Shown in pieces: positions 24,765 through 33,442 of a DNA stretch of 64,000 nucleotides (positions within the stretch are counted from its first letter, which is position 1; every line of letters begins with the position of its first letter). The stretch lies in contig NZ_CP010681.1 of NCBI RefSeq assembly GCF_002407245.1, positions 2,790,001 to 2,854,000 of the forward strand, written 5' to 3'. The notes beneath the pieces are model-generated. The model did not search any database, was not told the DNA's origin, and was given only the letters and a program-made list of their open reading frames with translations. This DNA is from Phaeobacter piscinae. Lineage in GTDB: Bacteria > Pseudomonadota > Alphaproteobacteria > Rhodobacterales > Rhodobacteraceae. Both the position numbers and the translations under genes were made by a program.

Positions 24765-25898
24765 ATGAGCGATAACGTCAAGATCAACCGCGGCCTCAAG
24801 GGGATCTACTTTGAACGCTCCGGGGTTTCCGACATTGACGGCGCCAAGGGTGAGCTGAGTTATCGCGGCTATTCCATTCACGATCTGGCCACGCATTCCA
24901 CCTTTGAGGAGGTCTGCTATCTGCTGATCCATGGCGAATTGCCCGATGCGGATCAGCTCGCAGAATTTGACACCGCACTGAAAGCCGCCCGCGTGTTGCC
25001 TGCCCCGGTGCTGGATATCATCCGCGCCACCAAGGATGGCCATCCGATGGATGTGCTGCGCACTGCCGTCTCTGCCCTCGCCGCGCTTGAACCAGACAGC
25101 CAGCAGGTCGGCGAAGACGCCTTTGTCGCCAACGGCATCCGCCTGATTTCGCAGGTGCCGATCATCATCGCCGCCCATGACGCGATCCGAAATGGCCGCG
25201 AGGTGGTGGCCCCCGACATGACCCTCAGCCATGCGGGCAACTGGCTGTGGATGCTGAAGGGCGAGAAACCCACGCCAGAGGCCACCCGGCTCGCGGATGT
25301 CGATTTCATCCTGCACGCCGAACATGGTGCCAACGCCTCAAGCTTTGCCGCACGCGTCAGCATCGGGACCGAAACCAATCTCCACGGCGGCATCGTCACC
25401 GCGCTCTCCACCCTTGCAGGTCCAGCCCACGGCGGTGCCGCCGAGGACGTGATGAAAATGGTGCATGAAATCGGCACGCCCGACAAAGCCGCCGCCTATG
25501 TGAAGGCCAAGCGCGCCGCCAAGGAGGCCGTGACCGGTTTTGGCCACCGCGTCTACCGCAAGGAAGACCCCCGCGCGCGCCACATGCGCGAAGGCGTGCG
25601 CCAGTTGGGCGCGGAAATGGGCGCGCCGGAATGGTATGAAATCCTGCAAGCCGTGGTGGAGGCCATGCAGCCCTATGCACGCCACGGTCTGAACGTGAAT
25701 GTCGATTTCTACTCCGGCGTGATCTACCAGCTGCACGGCATCGCGATGGATCTCTACGTGCCGATCTTTGCCATCGGCCGGATGCCCGGCTGGATCATCC
25801 AATGCATCGAACAGCAGCGCGGCAATATCCTGATCCGCCCCCTGACCCTATACAACGGGCCGGAACCCCGCGCCTATATTCCACTAAACGCGCGCTGA
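24765..25898 (+). CDS. Citrate (or 2-methylcitrate) synthase, short form
   Basis: A 377-aa citrate synthase of the short, Gram-positive-like/CitZ-PrpC type, smaller than the ~430-aa housekeeping GltA of proteobacteria. Catalytic residues visible: His in DFILHAEHGANASSF, His in GFGHRVYRKEDPRA and Asp in LNVNVDFYSG. It condenses acetyl-CoA (or propionyl-CoA) with oxaloacetate. Placed between pta and soeA, it most likely channels acetyl-CoA from taurine into the TCA cycle. AAAGGAG precedes the ATG at 24765. Methylcitrate synthase activity cannot be excluded; no prpB or prpD is nearby. Confidence 0.87.
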   Translation: MSDNVKINRGLKGIYFERSGVSDIDGAKGELSYRGYSIHDLATHSTFEEVCYLLIHGELPDADQLAEFDTALKAARVLPAPVLDIIRATKDGHPMDVLRTAVSALAALEPDSQQVGEDAFVANGIRLISQVPIIIAAHDAIRNGREVVAPDMTLSHAGNWLWMLKGEKPTPEATRLADVDFILHAEHGANASSFAARVSIGTETNLHGGIVTALSTLAGPAHGGAAEDVMKMVHEIGTPDKAAAYVKAKRAAKEAVTGFGHRVYRKEDPRARHMREGVRQLGAEMGAPEWYEILQAVVEAMQPYARHGLNVNVDFYSGVIYQLHGIAMDLYVPIFAIGRMPGWIIQCIEQQRGNILIRPLTLYNGPEPRAYIPLNAR

Positions 25899-25974
25899 TC
25901 CCACCCACTCCGCGCCACAGTACATAGCGCCGCCCGGCCCATGCAGGCCCGGCGCATCATCAAACAGGGACACC

Positions 25975-28815
25975 ATGGCACATACCCAGCCCCAGCTAGA
26001 CACCTCGCCGCCCGTGTCGGACGAGATCCGCCAGACCACCTGCTACATGTGCGCCTGCCGCTGCGGCATCAACGTCCACATGAAAACGGATGAAGATGGC
26101 CAAAAGAAAGTCGCCTATATCGAAGGCAACCGCGATCATCCGGTGAACAAGGGCGTGCTCTGCGCCAAAGGCTCTGCCGGGATCATGCAACACAACGCGC
26201 CGTCACGTCTGCGCGCGCCGATGAAGCGCGTCGGCCCGCGCGGCTCCGGCAAGTTCGAGGAAATCTCCTGGGACGAGGCGCTGGACATTGCCGCTGGCTG
26301 GCTGGAACCCATCCGCGAGGATAACCCGGAAAAGCTGGCGTTCTTTACCGGGCGCGACCAATCCCAGAGCTTCACCAGTTTCTGGGCGCAGAACTTCGGC
26401 ACCTGCAACTATGCAGCCCACGGCGGGTTCTGCTCGGTCAATATGGCCACCGCCGGCATCTACACGATGGGCGGCGCGTTCTGGGAATTCGGCCAGCCCG
26501 ACTGGGATCACACCAAGCTGTTCATGTTGTTTGGCGTCGCCGAAGACCACGACAGCAACCCCATCAAGATGGGCATCGGCAAGATCAAGGCGCGCGGTGC
26601 GCGGGTCATTGGCGTCAATCCAATCCGCTCCGGCTACAACGCTGTGGCTGACGATTGGGTCGGCATCACGCCGGGCACCGACGGTCTGTTCATCCTGGCG
26701 CTGGTGCATGTGCTGATGAAGGCGGGCAAGATTGATCTGGAGTACCTCAGCCAGTTCACCAACGCGCCAGTGCTGGTCAATCAGGATCCAGATAGCGCCG
26801 ATTACGGCCTGTTCTTGCGCGATGACCATGGCGCGCCTCTGGTGATCAACCGCAAGACCGGCCAGCTCGCGCCCTTTGACATGCATGGCGTGCGCCCCGA
26901 TCTGGGCGGCTCGTTTGAACTCAATGGCATCACCCATGTGTCCGTCTTCCAACTGATGGCCCAGCGCTATCTCAGCGACGACTACGCCCCCGAAGCCGTG
27001 GCCGAGCGTTGCGGTGTCTCCGCCAAACGCATCCGCGCCATCGCCGCCGAGCTGGCCCGCGTCGCCTTTGACGAGGCATTCGAGCTGGATCAGGAGTGGA
27101 CCGATTTCCGCGGTGAGACCCATAAAACCATGAAGGGTCGCCCGGTCGCCATGCACTCCATGCGCGGTGTCTCGGCCCATGCCAACGGCTTTCAGACCTG
27201 CCGCGCGCTGCATGTGTTGCAGATCCTTCTGGGCACGGTGGAGGCGCCCGGCGGCTTCCGCTTCAAACCGCCCTACCCCAAACCGGTAGAGGCGCATCCC
27301 GCCCCCCATTGCCGCGTCACCCCGAACAAACCGCTGGACGGCCCGCATCTGGGCTTCGTGCACGGGCCGGAACATCTGGCGCTGAAGACCGACGGCAGCC
27401 CGGCGCGCATCGACAAGGCGTTCACCTGGGAAAACCCGATGTCCAGCCACGGGCTGATGCATATGGTGATTTCCAACGCCCATGCCGGTGATCCCTACAA
27501 GATCGACACGCTCTTCATGTATATGGCGAATATGTCGTGGAACTCCTCGATGAACACGCGCGGCGTGATGGAGATGCTCACCGACACCGACGACAATGGC
27601 GACTATGTGATCCCCCGGATCATCTACTCGGACGCCTATTCCTCGGAAATGGTGGCCTATGCGGATCTGATCCTGCCCGACACCACCTATCTGGAACGCC
27701 ACGACTGTATCTCGCTGCTCGACCGTCCCATCTGCGAGGCCGACGGCGCGGCTGATGCGATCCGCTGGCCCGTGGTGGAACCCGACCGCGACGTGCGCGG
27801 ATTCCAGACCGTACTGGTGCAGCTGGCCAATAAGATGAAACTGCCCGGCTTCACCCATGAAGACGGCACAGCGAAATGGCAGGACTACGCCGACTATATC
27901 GTGAACCACGAACGCAAACCCGGCATCGGCCCGCTTGCAGGGTTCAGGGGCGAGGACGGCAGCAAGGTTGGCCGGGGTGAGGTGAACCCCGAACAGCTGG
28001 ACAAATACATCGAAAACGGCGGTTTCTTTGTCGAACATATCCCGGCAGAGGCCAGCTATTTCAAACCCTGGAACATGGCCTATCAGGACTGGGCGGTGAA
28101 CCTCGGCCTCTTTGACAGCCCACAGCCCTATCTGTTCCAGCTTTATGTGGAGCCCTTGCGCAAGTTCCAGCTGGCCGCTGAAGGCCACGGTGAGCGCCAG
28201 CCGCCCGAACACCTACGCGCCCGCATCAAAGAGACGATGGACCCGCTGCCCATCTGGTATGAAACCGATCAGCAGGGCAACGACGGCTTCACCGTCAACG
28301 CCCTCACCCAGCGCCCCATGGCGATGTATCACTCCTGGGGCACGCAGAACGCCTGGCTGCGCCAGATCCACGGCCGCAATCCGCTTTATGTGCCGACCAA
28401 GCTGATGCGCGAAAACCACCTCAGCGATGGCGACTGGGCCAGGGTCACCTCCCCCCACGGTGAAATCACCGTGCCAGTGATGGAGATGGCGGCGCTCAAT
28501 GAAAACACCGTCTGGACCTGGAACGCCATCGGCAAGCGCAAGGGAGCCTGGGCGCTGGAAGAAAACGCGCCAGAGGCCACCAAAGGCTTCCTGCTGAATC
28601 ATCTGATTCACGAGCTGCTGCCACCGAAGGGAGACGGCCTTCGCTGGGCCAATTCCGACCCGATCACCGGTCAGGCTGCGTGGTTCGATCTGAAAGTAAA
28701 GATCGAAAAAGCCGCCGCGCCGCAGGATCTGAGCGAAAGCCAACCTGTGGTAGAGCCTCAGACCTCGCCCGTGGGCACCGGTCCCAAAGACCTGACATGG
28801 AAGGTGGGCAAATGA
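25975..28815 (+). CDS. soeA: Cytoplasmic sulfite dehydrogenase, molybdopterin subunit
   Basis: A 946-aa DMSO-reductase-family molybdoenzyme. An N-terminal 4Fe-4S site, C23-x2-C26-x3-C30...C63 (GVLCAKG), precedes Mo-bisMGD domains. There is no twin-arginine signal, so the enzyme faces the cytoplasm, as known for SoeA and unlike periplasmic SorAB-type enzymes. It oxidises sulfite to sulfate, passing electrons through SoeB to SoeC and quinone. It lies with a four-cluster ferredoxin and a DmsC/NrfD-like anchor downstream of xsc, the context known for roseobacter Soe in taurine use. Its stop overlaps a 28-codon micro-ORF. A tetrathionate or polysulfide reductase is the structural alternative, but context favours Soe. 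Confidence 0.9.
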   Translation: MAHTQPQLDTSPPVSDEIRQTTCYMCACRCGINVHMKTDEDGQKKVAYIEGNRDHPVNKGVLCAKGSAGIMQHNAPSRLRAPMKRVGPRGSGKFEEISWDEALDIAAGWLEPIREDNPEKLAFFTGRDQSQSFTSFWAQNFGTCNYAAHGGFCSVNMATAGIYTMGGAFWEFGQPDWDHTKLFMLFGVAEDHDSNPIKMGIGKIKARGARVIGVNPIRSGYNAVADDWVGITPGTDGLFILALVHVLMKAGKIDLEYLSQFTNAPVLVNQDPDSADYGLFLRDDHGAPLVINRKTGQLAPFDMHGVRPDLGGSFELNGITHVSVFQLMAQRYLSDDYAPEAVAERCGVSAKRIRAIAAELARVAFDEAFELDQEWTDFRGETHKTMKGRPVAMHSMRGVSAHANGFQTCRALHVLQILLGTVEAPGGFRFKPPYPKPVEAHPAPHCRVTPNKPLDGPHLGFVHGPEHLALKTDGSPARIDKAFTWENPMSSHGLMHMVISNAHAGDPYKIDTLFMYMANMSWNSSMNTRGVMEMLTDTDDNGDYVIPRIIYSDAYSSEMVAYADLILPDTTYLERHDCISLLDRPICEADGAADAIRWPVVEPDRDVRGFQTVLVQLANKMKLPGFTHEDGTAKWQDYADYIVNHERKPGIGPLAGFRGEDGSKVGRGEVNPEQLDKYIENGGFFVEHIPAEASYFKPWNMAYQDWAVNLGLFDSPQPYLFQLYVEPLRKFQLAAEGHGERQPPEHLRARIKETMDPLPIWYETDQQGNDGFTVNALTQRPMAMYHSWGTQNAWLRQIHGRNPLYVPTKLMRENHLSDGDWARVTSPHGEITVPVMEMAALNENTVWTWNAIGKRKGAWALEENAPEATKGFLLNHLIHELLPPKGDGLRWANSDPITGQAAWFDLKVKIEKAAAPQDLSESQPVVEPQTSPVGTGPKDLTWKVGK

Positions 28816-28898
28816 TCAATCCAACTTTCTTCGAAGAAAATTGCCAGGAAAATGGGTGTTTTCCTGGTTCCGCAACTTGCACCGAGGGTATGCAATGA
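28812..28898 (+). CDS. 28-aa micro-ORF exactly bridging soeA and soeB (coding status uncertain)
   Basis: ATG at 28812 overlaps the soeA TGA (ATGA), and its TGA overlaps the soeB ATG (ATGA), so a ribosome could pass without a gap from soeA to soeB. The peptide MINPTFFEEN... has three Cys (residues 11, 16, 23) and is acidic. It has no resemblance I recognise. The DNA also carries two perfect palindromes, so selection may act on RNA structure rather than on the peptide. It may be a coupling leader or a small Soe-associated protein. Confidence 0.4.
   Translation: MINPTFFEENCQENGCFPGSATCTEGMQ
28826..28867 (+). repeat. Two palindromes in the soeA-soeB junction
   Basis: TTTCTTCGAAGAAA (28826-28839) is a perfect 14-bp palindrome. 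CCAGGAAAA / TTTTCCTGG (28844-28867) is a perfect 9-bp stem with a 6-nt loop (TGGGTG). Together they could fold the intercistronic mRNA and influence soeB translation or processing. Confidence 0.6.
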
Positions 28899-29689
28899 CC
28901 GAGCTTCCCACCCAGACCGACCGCAAGATGGGGCTGGTCATTGATCTGGATACCTGTGTCGGCTGCCATGCCTGTGTGATTTCCTGCAAGGGCTGGAACA
29001 CCGAAAACTATGGCGCGCCGCTATCAGATCAGAATGCCTATGGCGCTGATCCCTCGGGCACCTTCCTCAACCGGGTGCACTCCTATGAGGTGCAGCCATC
29101 TCGCTGTGCCAGCCAGCCCAACCCGGCGGCCCAGCTGGTGCATTTCCCGAAATCCTGCCTGCATTGCGAGGACGCCCCCTGCGTCACCGTCTGCCCCACC
29201 GGCGCCAGCTACAAGCGGGTGGAAGACGGTATCGTTCTGGTCAATGAGTCCAACTGCATCGGCTGTGGCCTTTGTGCCTGGTCCTGCCCCTATGGCGCCC
29301 GCGAGTTGGATCTGGCCGAAGGGGTGATGAAGAAATGCACGCTCTGTGTGGACCGGATCTACAATGAGAACCTCGAAGAGGTGGACCGGGTCCCCTCCTG
29401 CGTGCGGACCTGCCCGGCAGGCGCGCGCCACTTCGGCGATCTGGGGGATCCTGACAGCGATGTCTCCAAACTGGTGGCAGAGCGCGGCGGGATGGACCTG
29501 ATGCCGGAAATGGGCACCAAACCGGTGAACAAATACCTGCCCCCCCGCCCCAAGGACCAGATCGAGGATCAGATCAACATTCTGGCCCCGCTGCTGGCCC
29601 CCGTCGCAGAGGAGCCCAAGGGCTTCCTCGGCTGGCTGGACAAGGCGCTCGACAAACTTCCCGGCAATTCCGCAGAGGAGACGAGCTGA
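28895..29689 (+). CDS. soeB: Sulfite dehydrogenase iron-sulfur subunit
   Basis: A 264-aa DmsB/NrfC-type electron-transfer protein with four 4Fe-4S motifs: CVGCHACVISC near residue 20, CLHCEDAPCVTVCP, CIGCGLCAWSCP and the split C-terminal set CTLCVDRI...CVRTCP. It carries electrons from SoeA to the membrane subunit SoeC on the cytoplasmic side; no signal peptide is present. The start at 28895 is favoured by CGAGGG upstream and by overlap with the micro-ORF stop. Its TGA shares two bases with the soeC ATG (TGATG). The ~60-residue C-terminal tail rich in Pro and acidic residues is outside the ferredoxin core. Confidence 0.9.
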   Translation: MTELPTQTDRKMGLVIDLDTCVGCHACVISCKGWNTENYGAPLSDQNAYGADPSGTFLNRVHSYEVQPSRCASQPNPAAQLVHFPKSCLHCEDAPCVTVCPTGASYKRVEDGIVLVNESNCIGCGLCAWSCPYGARELDLAEGVMKKCTLCVDRIYNENLEEVDRVPSCVRTCPAGARHFGDLGDPDSDVSKLVAERGGMDLMPEMGTKPVNKYLPPRPKDQIEDQINILAPLLAPVAEEPKGFLGWLDKALDKLPGNSAEETS

Positions 29690-30576
29690 TGCATCCCGCA
29701 CCTTCTGTTATCCTCTTCACCACCCTCTCCGGTCTCGGCTTTGGCCTTCTGGCCTTCCTTGGCCTTGGCAAGCCTGAGGTAACCGGCTGGGTCGCCTTTG
29801 TGTTCTATGCCATCGCCTTTGGTTTTGCGGTGGGCGGGCTTCTGGCTTCGACCTTTCACCTTGGCCGGCCAGAACGAGCCTGGCGCGCCTTTAGCCAGTG
29901 GAAAACCAGCTGGCTCAGCCGCGAAGGCATCTGCGCAGTTGCGGCTCTCATTGTGATGGGGCTCTTTGCCTTTGGCGCGGTGTTTCTGGACACCCATTGG
30001 TGGGTACTCGGCTGGATCGGCGCGGCGCTGTCACTGGCGACGGTCTTCACGACCTCGATGATCTACACCCAGCTCAAGACCATTCCGCGCTGGAACATGG
30101 CGCTGACGCCGGTGATGTTCCTGTCCTTCAGTCTTGCGGGCGGGTCACTGCTGGCCGGGGCTGAGGCGCTGGCGCCCTGGTTGCTGGCCATCGCAGGTTC
30201 GGTACAGCTGGCCTATTGGGCCAAGGGCGATCAGGCCTTTGCCACCTCTGGCACCGATATGGGCACCGCCACCGGCCTTGGCGATCGCGGCACCGTGCGT
30301 GCGTTTGAACCGCCCCATACCGGCTCCAACTACCTGTTGCGTGAATTTGTGCATGTGGTCGGGCGCAAACATGCGCAGAAACTGCGGGTGATCGCCTTTG
30401 CCTCAGGCTTTGCGCTGCCCTTGATCTGCCTCATCCTGCCGGTTGAAGGCCTGATGCTCAAACACCTGCTGGCAGGCGTCGCCGTACTGCTGCACATCGC
30501 CGGAATTGCCGTCTCGCGCTGGCTGTTCTTTGCCCAGGCCGAACATGTGGTCGGGCTGTATTACGGCAAGCGTTGA
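29689..30576 (+). CDS. soeC: Sulfite dehydrogenase membrane anchor (DmsC-like)
   Basis: A 295-aa integral membrane protein with about eight hydrophobic segments, similar to the DmsC anchor of DMSO reductase. The conserved TFHLGRPERAWRAFSQWKTSWLSREG stretch (positions ~56-82 of the protein) is typical of this family. It should bind quinone and receive electrons from SoeB during sulfite oxidation. It is coupled to soeB and is followed at 24 nt by a strong terminator, so soeABC ends here. Confidence 0.9.
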   Translation: MHPAPSVILFTTLSGLGFGLLAFLGLGKPEVTGWVAFVFYAIAFGFAVGGLLASTFHLGRPERAWRAFSQWKTSWLSREGICAVAALIVMGLFAFGAVFLDTHWWVLGWIGAALSLATVFTTSMIYTQLKTIPRWNMALTPVMFLSFSLAGGSLLAGAEALAPWLLAIAGSVQLAYWAKGDQAFATSGTDMGTATGLGDRGTVRAFEPPHTGSNYLLREFVHVVGRKHAQKLRVIAFASGFALPLICLILPVEGLMLKHLLAGVAVLLHIAGIAVSRWLFFAQAEHVVGLYYGKR

Positions 30577-30600
30577 GCCATCCCAAAACACCTAAAATCA

Positions 30601-30625
30601 GGGCGCCCCAGCGGCGCCCTTTTTT
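30601..30625 (+). terminator. Rho-independent terminator of soeABC
   Basis: A perfect 7-bp stem GGGCGCC / GGCGCCC with a 5-nt loop is followed by six T residues. It closes the taurine/sulfite island. Confidence 0.9.
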
Positions 30626-30663
30626 CGTGGCCCACATCTTTTTTCAAAAAACCCCACCACCCA

Positions 30664-30690
30664 TGTCACAAACCCGCCCGCTGCCTCGTC
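30664..30690 (+). promoter_or_regulatory. ECF41-type promoter upstream of the CMD-like gene
   Basis: TGTCACA (30664-30670), exactly 16 nt, then CGTC (30687-30690). This equals the motif reported for ECF41 sigma factors (TGTCACA-N16-CGTC). It lies 30 nt before the ATG of the carboxymuconolactone-decarboxylase-like gene that is co-transcribed with an ECF41 sigma factor, so the sigma factor should drive its own operon. Confidence 0.8.
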
Positions 30691-30719
30691 CTGTTTCTGA
30701 ACCCATCAGAAAGGACCAA

Positions 30720-31193
30720 ATGATGTCGCAACGTCTCGATTATTTCTCTGTCGCCGGGGATCTGTTCAAACCGATGATGGAGCAGGAAGCCCTGTTCAAA
30801 AACAGCACCTTGGAATTCAGTGTGGTGGAACTGGTGAAACTGCGGGCCTCCCAGATCAACGGCTGCGCCTTCTGCATCCATATGCACACCCATGAGATGC
30901 GCGCCCATGGCGAGAGCGAGGACCGTATGCATCTGCTGAACGCCTGGCGCGAATCGCCGCTCTACACACCCCGCGAACGCGCGGCGCTGGCGTGGTGCGA
31001 GGCGCTGACACTGGTAGAAGCCACCGCCGCACCCGATGCCGACTATGACGCCGTGGCAGAGCTGTTTGAGCCGCGCGAACAGGTGCTGCTGACGCTGCTG
31101 ATCGGCGCCATCAACAACTGGAACCGCATTGCAATCGGCTTTCGCAGCGCCCACCCTGTGAGCGAGAGCGCAACAGGGGCCAACGCGGCGTGA
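30720..31193 (+). CDS. Carboxymuconolactone decarboxylase/AhpD-like protein
   Basis: A 157-aa all-helical protein of the CMD/AhpD family. The CxxC redox pair and following His residues are seen in NGCAFCIHMHTHEMR, as in AhpD-type alkylhydroperoxidase proteins. Tandem ATG codons at 30720 and 30723 share the AAAGGA ribosome site; either could be used. It overlaps the ECF41 sigma gene by GTGA. CMD-like proteins are one of the known conserved partners of ECF41 sigma factors (the COE group), and the ECF41 promoter upstream confirms the pairing. Likely role: thiol-dependent peroxide or aldehyde handling; no substrate can be stated. Confidence 0.88.
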   Translation: MMSQRLDYFSVAGDLFKPMMEQEALFKNSTLEFSVVELVKLRASQINGCAFCIHMHTHEMRAHGESEDRMHLLNAWRESPLYTPRERAALAWCEALTLVEATAAPDADYDAVAELFEPREQVLLTLLIGAINNWNRIAIGFRSAHPVSESATGANAA

Positions 31194-32071
31194 CAGCACA
31201 GACCAAAGACACAGGAACTGATGCGTTTCTGACAGCGCGGCCGCGATTGTTTGCGGCCGCCTACCGGATGCTGGGCAGCGTGACCGATGCCGAAGATATC
31301 CTGCAGGACGCCTATCTGCGCTGGCAGTCGGCCCCCAAGGGGGAGATTCTCGACCCGACCGGGTACCTGATGCGGATCACCACGCGGCTCTGTCTTGATC
31401 AGTTGAAATCAGCGCGCAAACGGCGCGAGACTTACCCTGGCGAGTGGTTGCCAGAGCCGGTGCTTACTGATGAGACAACCGAGCTGCTGGATCATGACGT
31501 TTCGGTTGCGCTTCTGCTGGCGCTGGACGCCCTCTCCCCGCTGGAACGCGCGGCCTTCCTTTTGCATGATATCTTTGACAGCTCTTTTAGCGACGTGGCC
31601 TCCGCGCTGAACCGCTCGCCCGAGGCCTGTCGCCAACTGGCTACCCGCGCGCGCCGCAAGGTGCAGGCCTTGCGACCGGAGGCCCCCAGCCGCCCAGACC
31701 AAGGCGAGGCGCTGACCGAGGCGTTCTTTCGCGCCTCCAAAACCGGGGATATGACCGCCCTCACCCGGTTGCTGAGCGAAGATGTGCAGCTGATCTCCGA
31801 TGGCGGCGGCAAGGCAATGGCGGCACTCAATCCGATCTATGGACGCGACAAGGTGCTGCGGCTGCTGGCCGGGCTTGCCCGCAAAGCCCATCACACAGCG
31901 CCAGATCACTGGCGCCTGTGTCAGCTCAATGGTCTGCCTGCGATTGTGAGCCGCGGCGAAGATGGCATTCTGCAAGCCACCTCGCTGAATATTCGCGCGG
32001 GCCGGATCACCCGCATCTATGTCACCCGCAACCCGGACAAGACGCGGCATCTGGCATCTGTGCTGGGGTGA
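31190..32071 (+). CDS. ECF41-family RNA polymerase sigma factor with SnoaL-like C-terminal domain
   Basis: A 293-aa sigma factor starting at GTG, coupled to the CMD-like gene. Sigma-2 is seen in AAYRMLGSVTDAEDILQDAYLRW, sigma-4 in LSPLERAAFLLHDIFDSSFSDVASALNRSPEACRQLATRAR. A C-terminal SnoaL/NTF2-like domain of about 110 residues (from ~175) contains the DVQLISDGGGKAMAALNPIYG segment, typical of ECF41, where this extension regulates activity in place of an anti-sigma factor. A matching ECF41 promoter stands before the operon. The signal that activates it is not known. Confidence 0.92.
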   Translation: MTAQTKDTGTDAFLTARPRLFAAAYRMLGSVTDAEDILQDAYLRWQSAPKGEILDPTGYLMRITTRLCLDQLKSARKRRETYPGEWLPEPVLTDETTELLDHDVSVALLLALDALSPLERAAFLLHDIFDSSFSDVASALNRSPEACRQLATRARRKVQALRPEAPSRPDQGEALTEAFFRASKTGDMTALTRLLSEDVQLISDGGGKAMAALNPIYGRDKVLRLLAGLARKAHHTAPDHWRLCQLNGLPAIVSRGEDGILQATSLNIRAGRITRIYVTRNPDKTRHLASVLG

Positions 32072-32437
32072 TCTGCCGTTGCCCAGGCAGCGCACGCCCT
32101 GCTTACCGCTGATACATCTGCCGGCCCTATTCTGTTGTGGATCGCGATCACTTCCGGGCTTTACGACCCCGGACACCATGGAAACCGACCCCAACGGCAA
32201 CTCTGCCATCGGGGTTGTGCAAAACAGTTTCGCACCGGGGCAGTGACGCGCCCCGCAATTTCCAGCCATTCCCGGGATCTTCACCGGGGCGGCGCCGCCT
32301 TTCTATCTCAACTAGCTCCGGTCTTAGGGATATGACCCTGAACCACCGGTTAGAGACTAAGATGTCCAAAACGAAACAGACCGGAACGCAGCAGCGTCCC
32401 GGCCTGAGATGACGTGTCTATGATCGCTGTGCTGTGC
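32072..32437. other. 366-nt region without a supported gene
   Basis: Between the sigma gene and convergent dapA I find no credible CDS, tRNA, tmRNA or SRP RNA. Short symmetric elements occur: ACCCC...GGGGT around a central hairpin (32188-32216), and nested complementary blocks between 32316 and 32362 (CCGGTC/ACCGG, AGGG/CCCT, TCTTAG/CTAAGA). An unrecognised small RNA or a decayed gene is possible. A 16-codon ORF at 32362-32412 is too short to support. Confidence 0.35.
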
Positions 32438-33310
32438 TTACAGCAGACCTGCGTGCGCCATGGCGGCGTCGATTGCGGCCTTGGTGCTGTCTTCCAGACC
32501 GGTCAGCGGCAGGCGCACCTCCTCGCTGCACAGGCCCAATTTCGATAGGCCGTATTTCGCCCCCGCCAGACCCGGCTCGATGAAGATCGCCTCATGCAGC
32601 GGCATCAGCTTGTCCTGATACTCCAGCGCCAATGCGTAATCACCGGCCAGCGTCGCCGCTTGGAATTCGGCGCAGAGCTTCGGCGCGACATTGGCCGTCA
32701 CCGAAATGCAGCCAACCCCACCATGAGCGTTGAAGCCCAGCGCGGTGGCATCCTCGCCAGACAGCTGGATGAAATCCGCGCCGCAAGAGGCGCGCTGCTG
32801 GGACACGCGGGCGATATCGCCGGTTGCATCCTTCACACCAATGATGCGCTCCAGCTTGGCCAGTTCGCCCATGGTGGCAGGGGTCATGTCGATGACCGAG
32901 CGACCGGGAATATTGTAGATCACAATCGGAATATCGGCGCAGTTATGAAGCTCGGTGAAATGCGCAATCAATCCGCGCTGGGTTGGCTTGTTGTAATAGG
33001 GCGTCACCACCAGCGCGGCATCGGCGCCAACCTCGGCGGCGAATTGCACGAACCGCTTGCCTTCAACCGTGTTATTGGATCCGGCCCCGGCAATCACCGG
33101 CACCCGGCCTGCCGCGATTTTCACCACTTCGGCAATGACGGTTTCATGCTCTTCATGGGTCAGCGTTGGGCTTTCACCGGTGGTGCCCACCGGGACCAGC
33201 GCTGTAGAGCCCTGATCAATGTGCCACTCGACCAACCGTTTGAGCGTATCCAGATCCAGCTCGCCGTTGGAAAACGGGGTGACGAGGGCTGGCATAGAGC
33301 CTTTGAACAT
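32438..33310 (-). CDS. dapA: 4-hydroxy-tetrahydrodipicolinate synthase
   Basis: A 290-aa TIM-barrel aldolase of lysine/diaminopimelate biosynthesis, condensing pyruvate with aspartate semialdehyde. Signatures: [10 protein letters not shown] at the N-terminus, [18 protein letters not shown] with the catalytic Tyr, YNIPGRS, and the Schiff-base Lys in [10 protein letters not shown]. The ATG at 33310 with AAAGGGAG upstream is chosen over an in-frame start 93 nt earlier. It is divergent from slt. In related genomes smpB often follows dapA, but here the 366-nt unassigned stretch does. Confidence 0.95.
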   Translation of the reverse strand: MFKGSMPALVTPFSNGELDLDTLKRLVEWHIDQGSTALVPVGTTGESPTLTHEEHETVIAEVVKIAAGRVPVIAGAGSNNTVEGKRFVQFAAEVGADAALVVTPYYNKPTQRGLIAHFTELHNCADIPIVIYNIPGRSVIDMTPATMGELAKLERIIGVKDATGDIARVSQQRASCGADFIQLSGEDATALGFNAHGGVGCISVTANVAPKLCAEFQAATLAGDYALALEYQDKLMPLHEAIFIEPGLAGAKYGLSKLGLCSEEVRLPLTGLEDSTKAAIDAAMAHAGLL

Positions 33311-33442
33311 GGGCACGCTCCCTTTGCTGTTCGTGCGGGCGCAGAATTGCACCGGCTTGAGTGATGGACATGCCGGGGATTTGAGTTGATACCGGCAGGT
33401 CACGGATTATCGTCATTGGCTCTATCCCCGGAACGTTGGAAA

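Noticed and set aside
26203-28212. Open frame of 669 codons antisense to soeA
   Set aside because: A shadow of the highly biased soeA reading frame; no motif, no ribosome site and inconsistent with the operon.
32072-32437. Possible tmRNA or SRP RNA near dapA
   Set aside because: None of the conserved tmRNA ends, tag codons or SRP core bases are visible on either strand, so it is left as unassigned.
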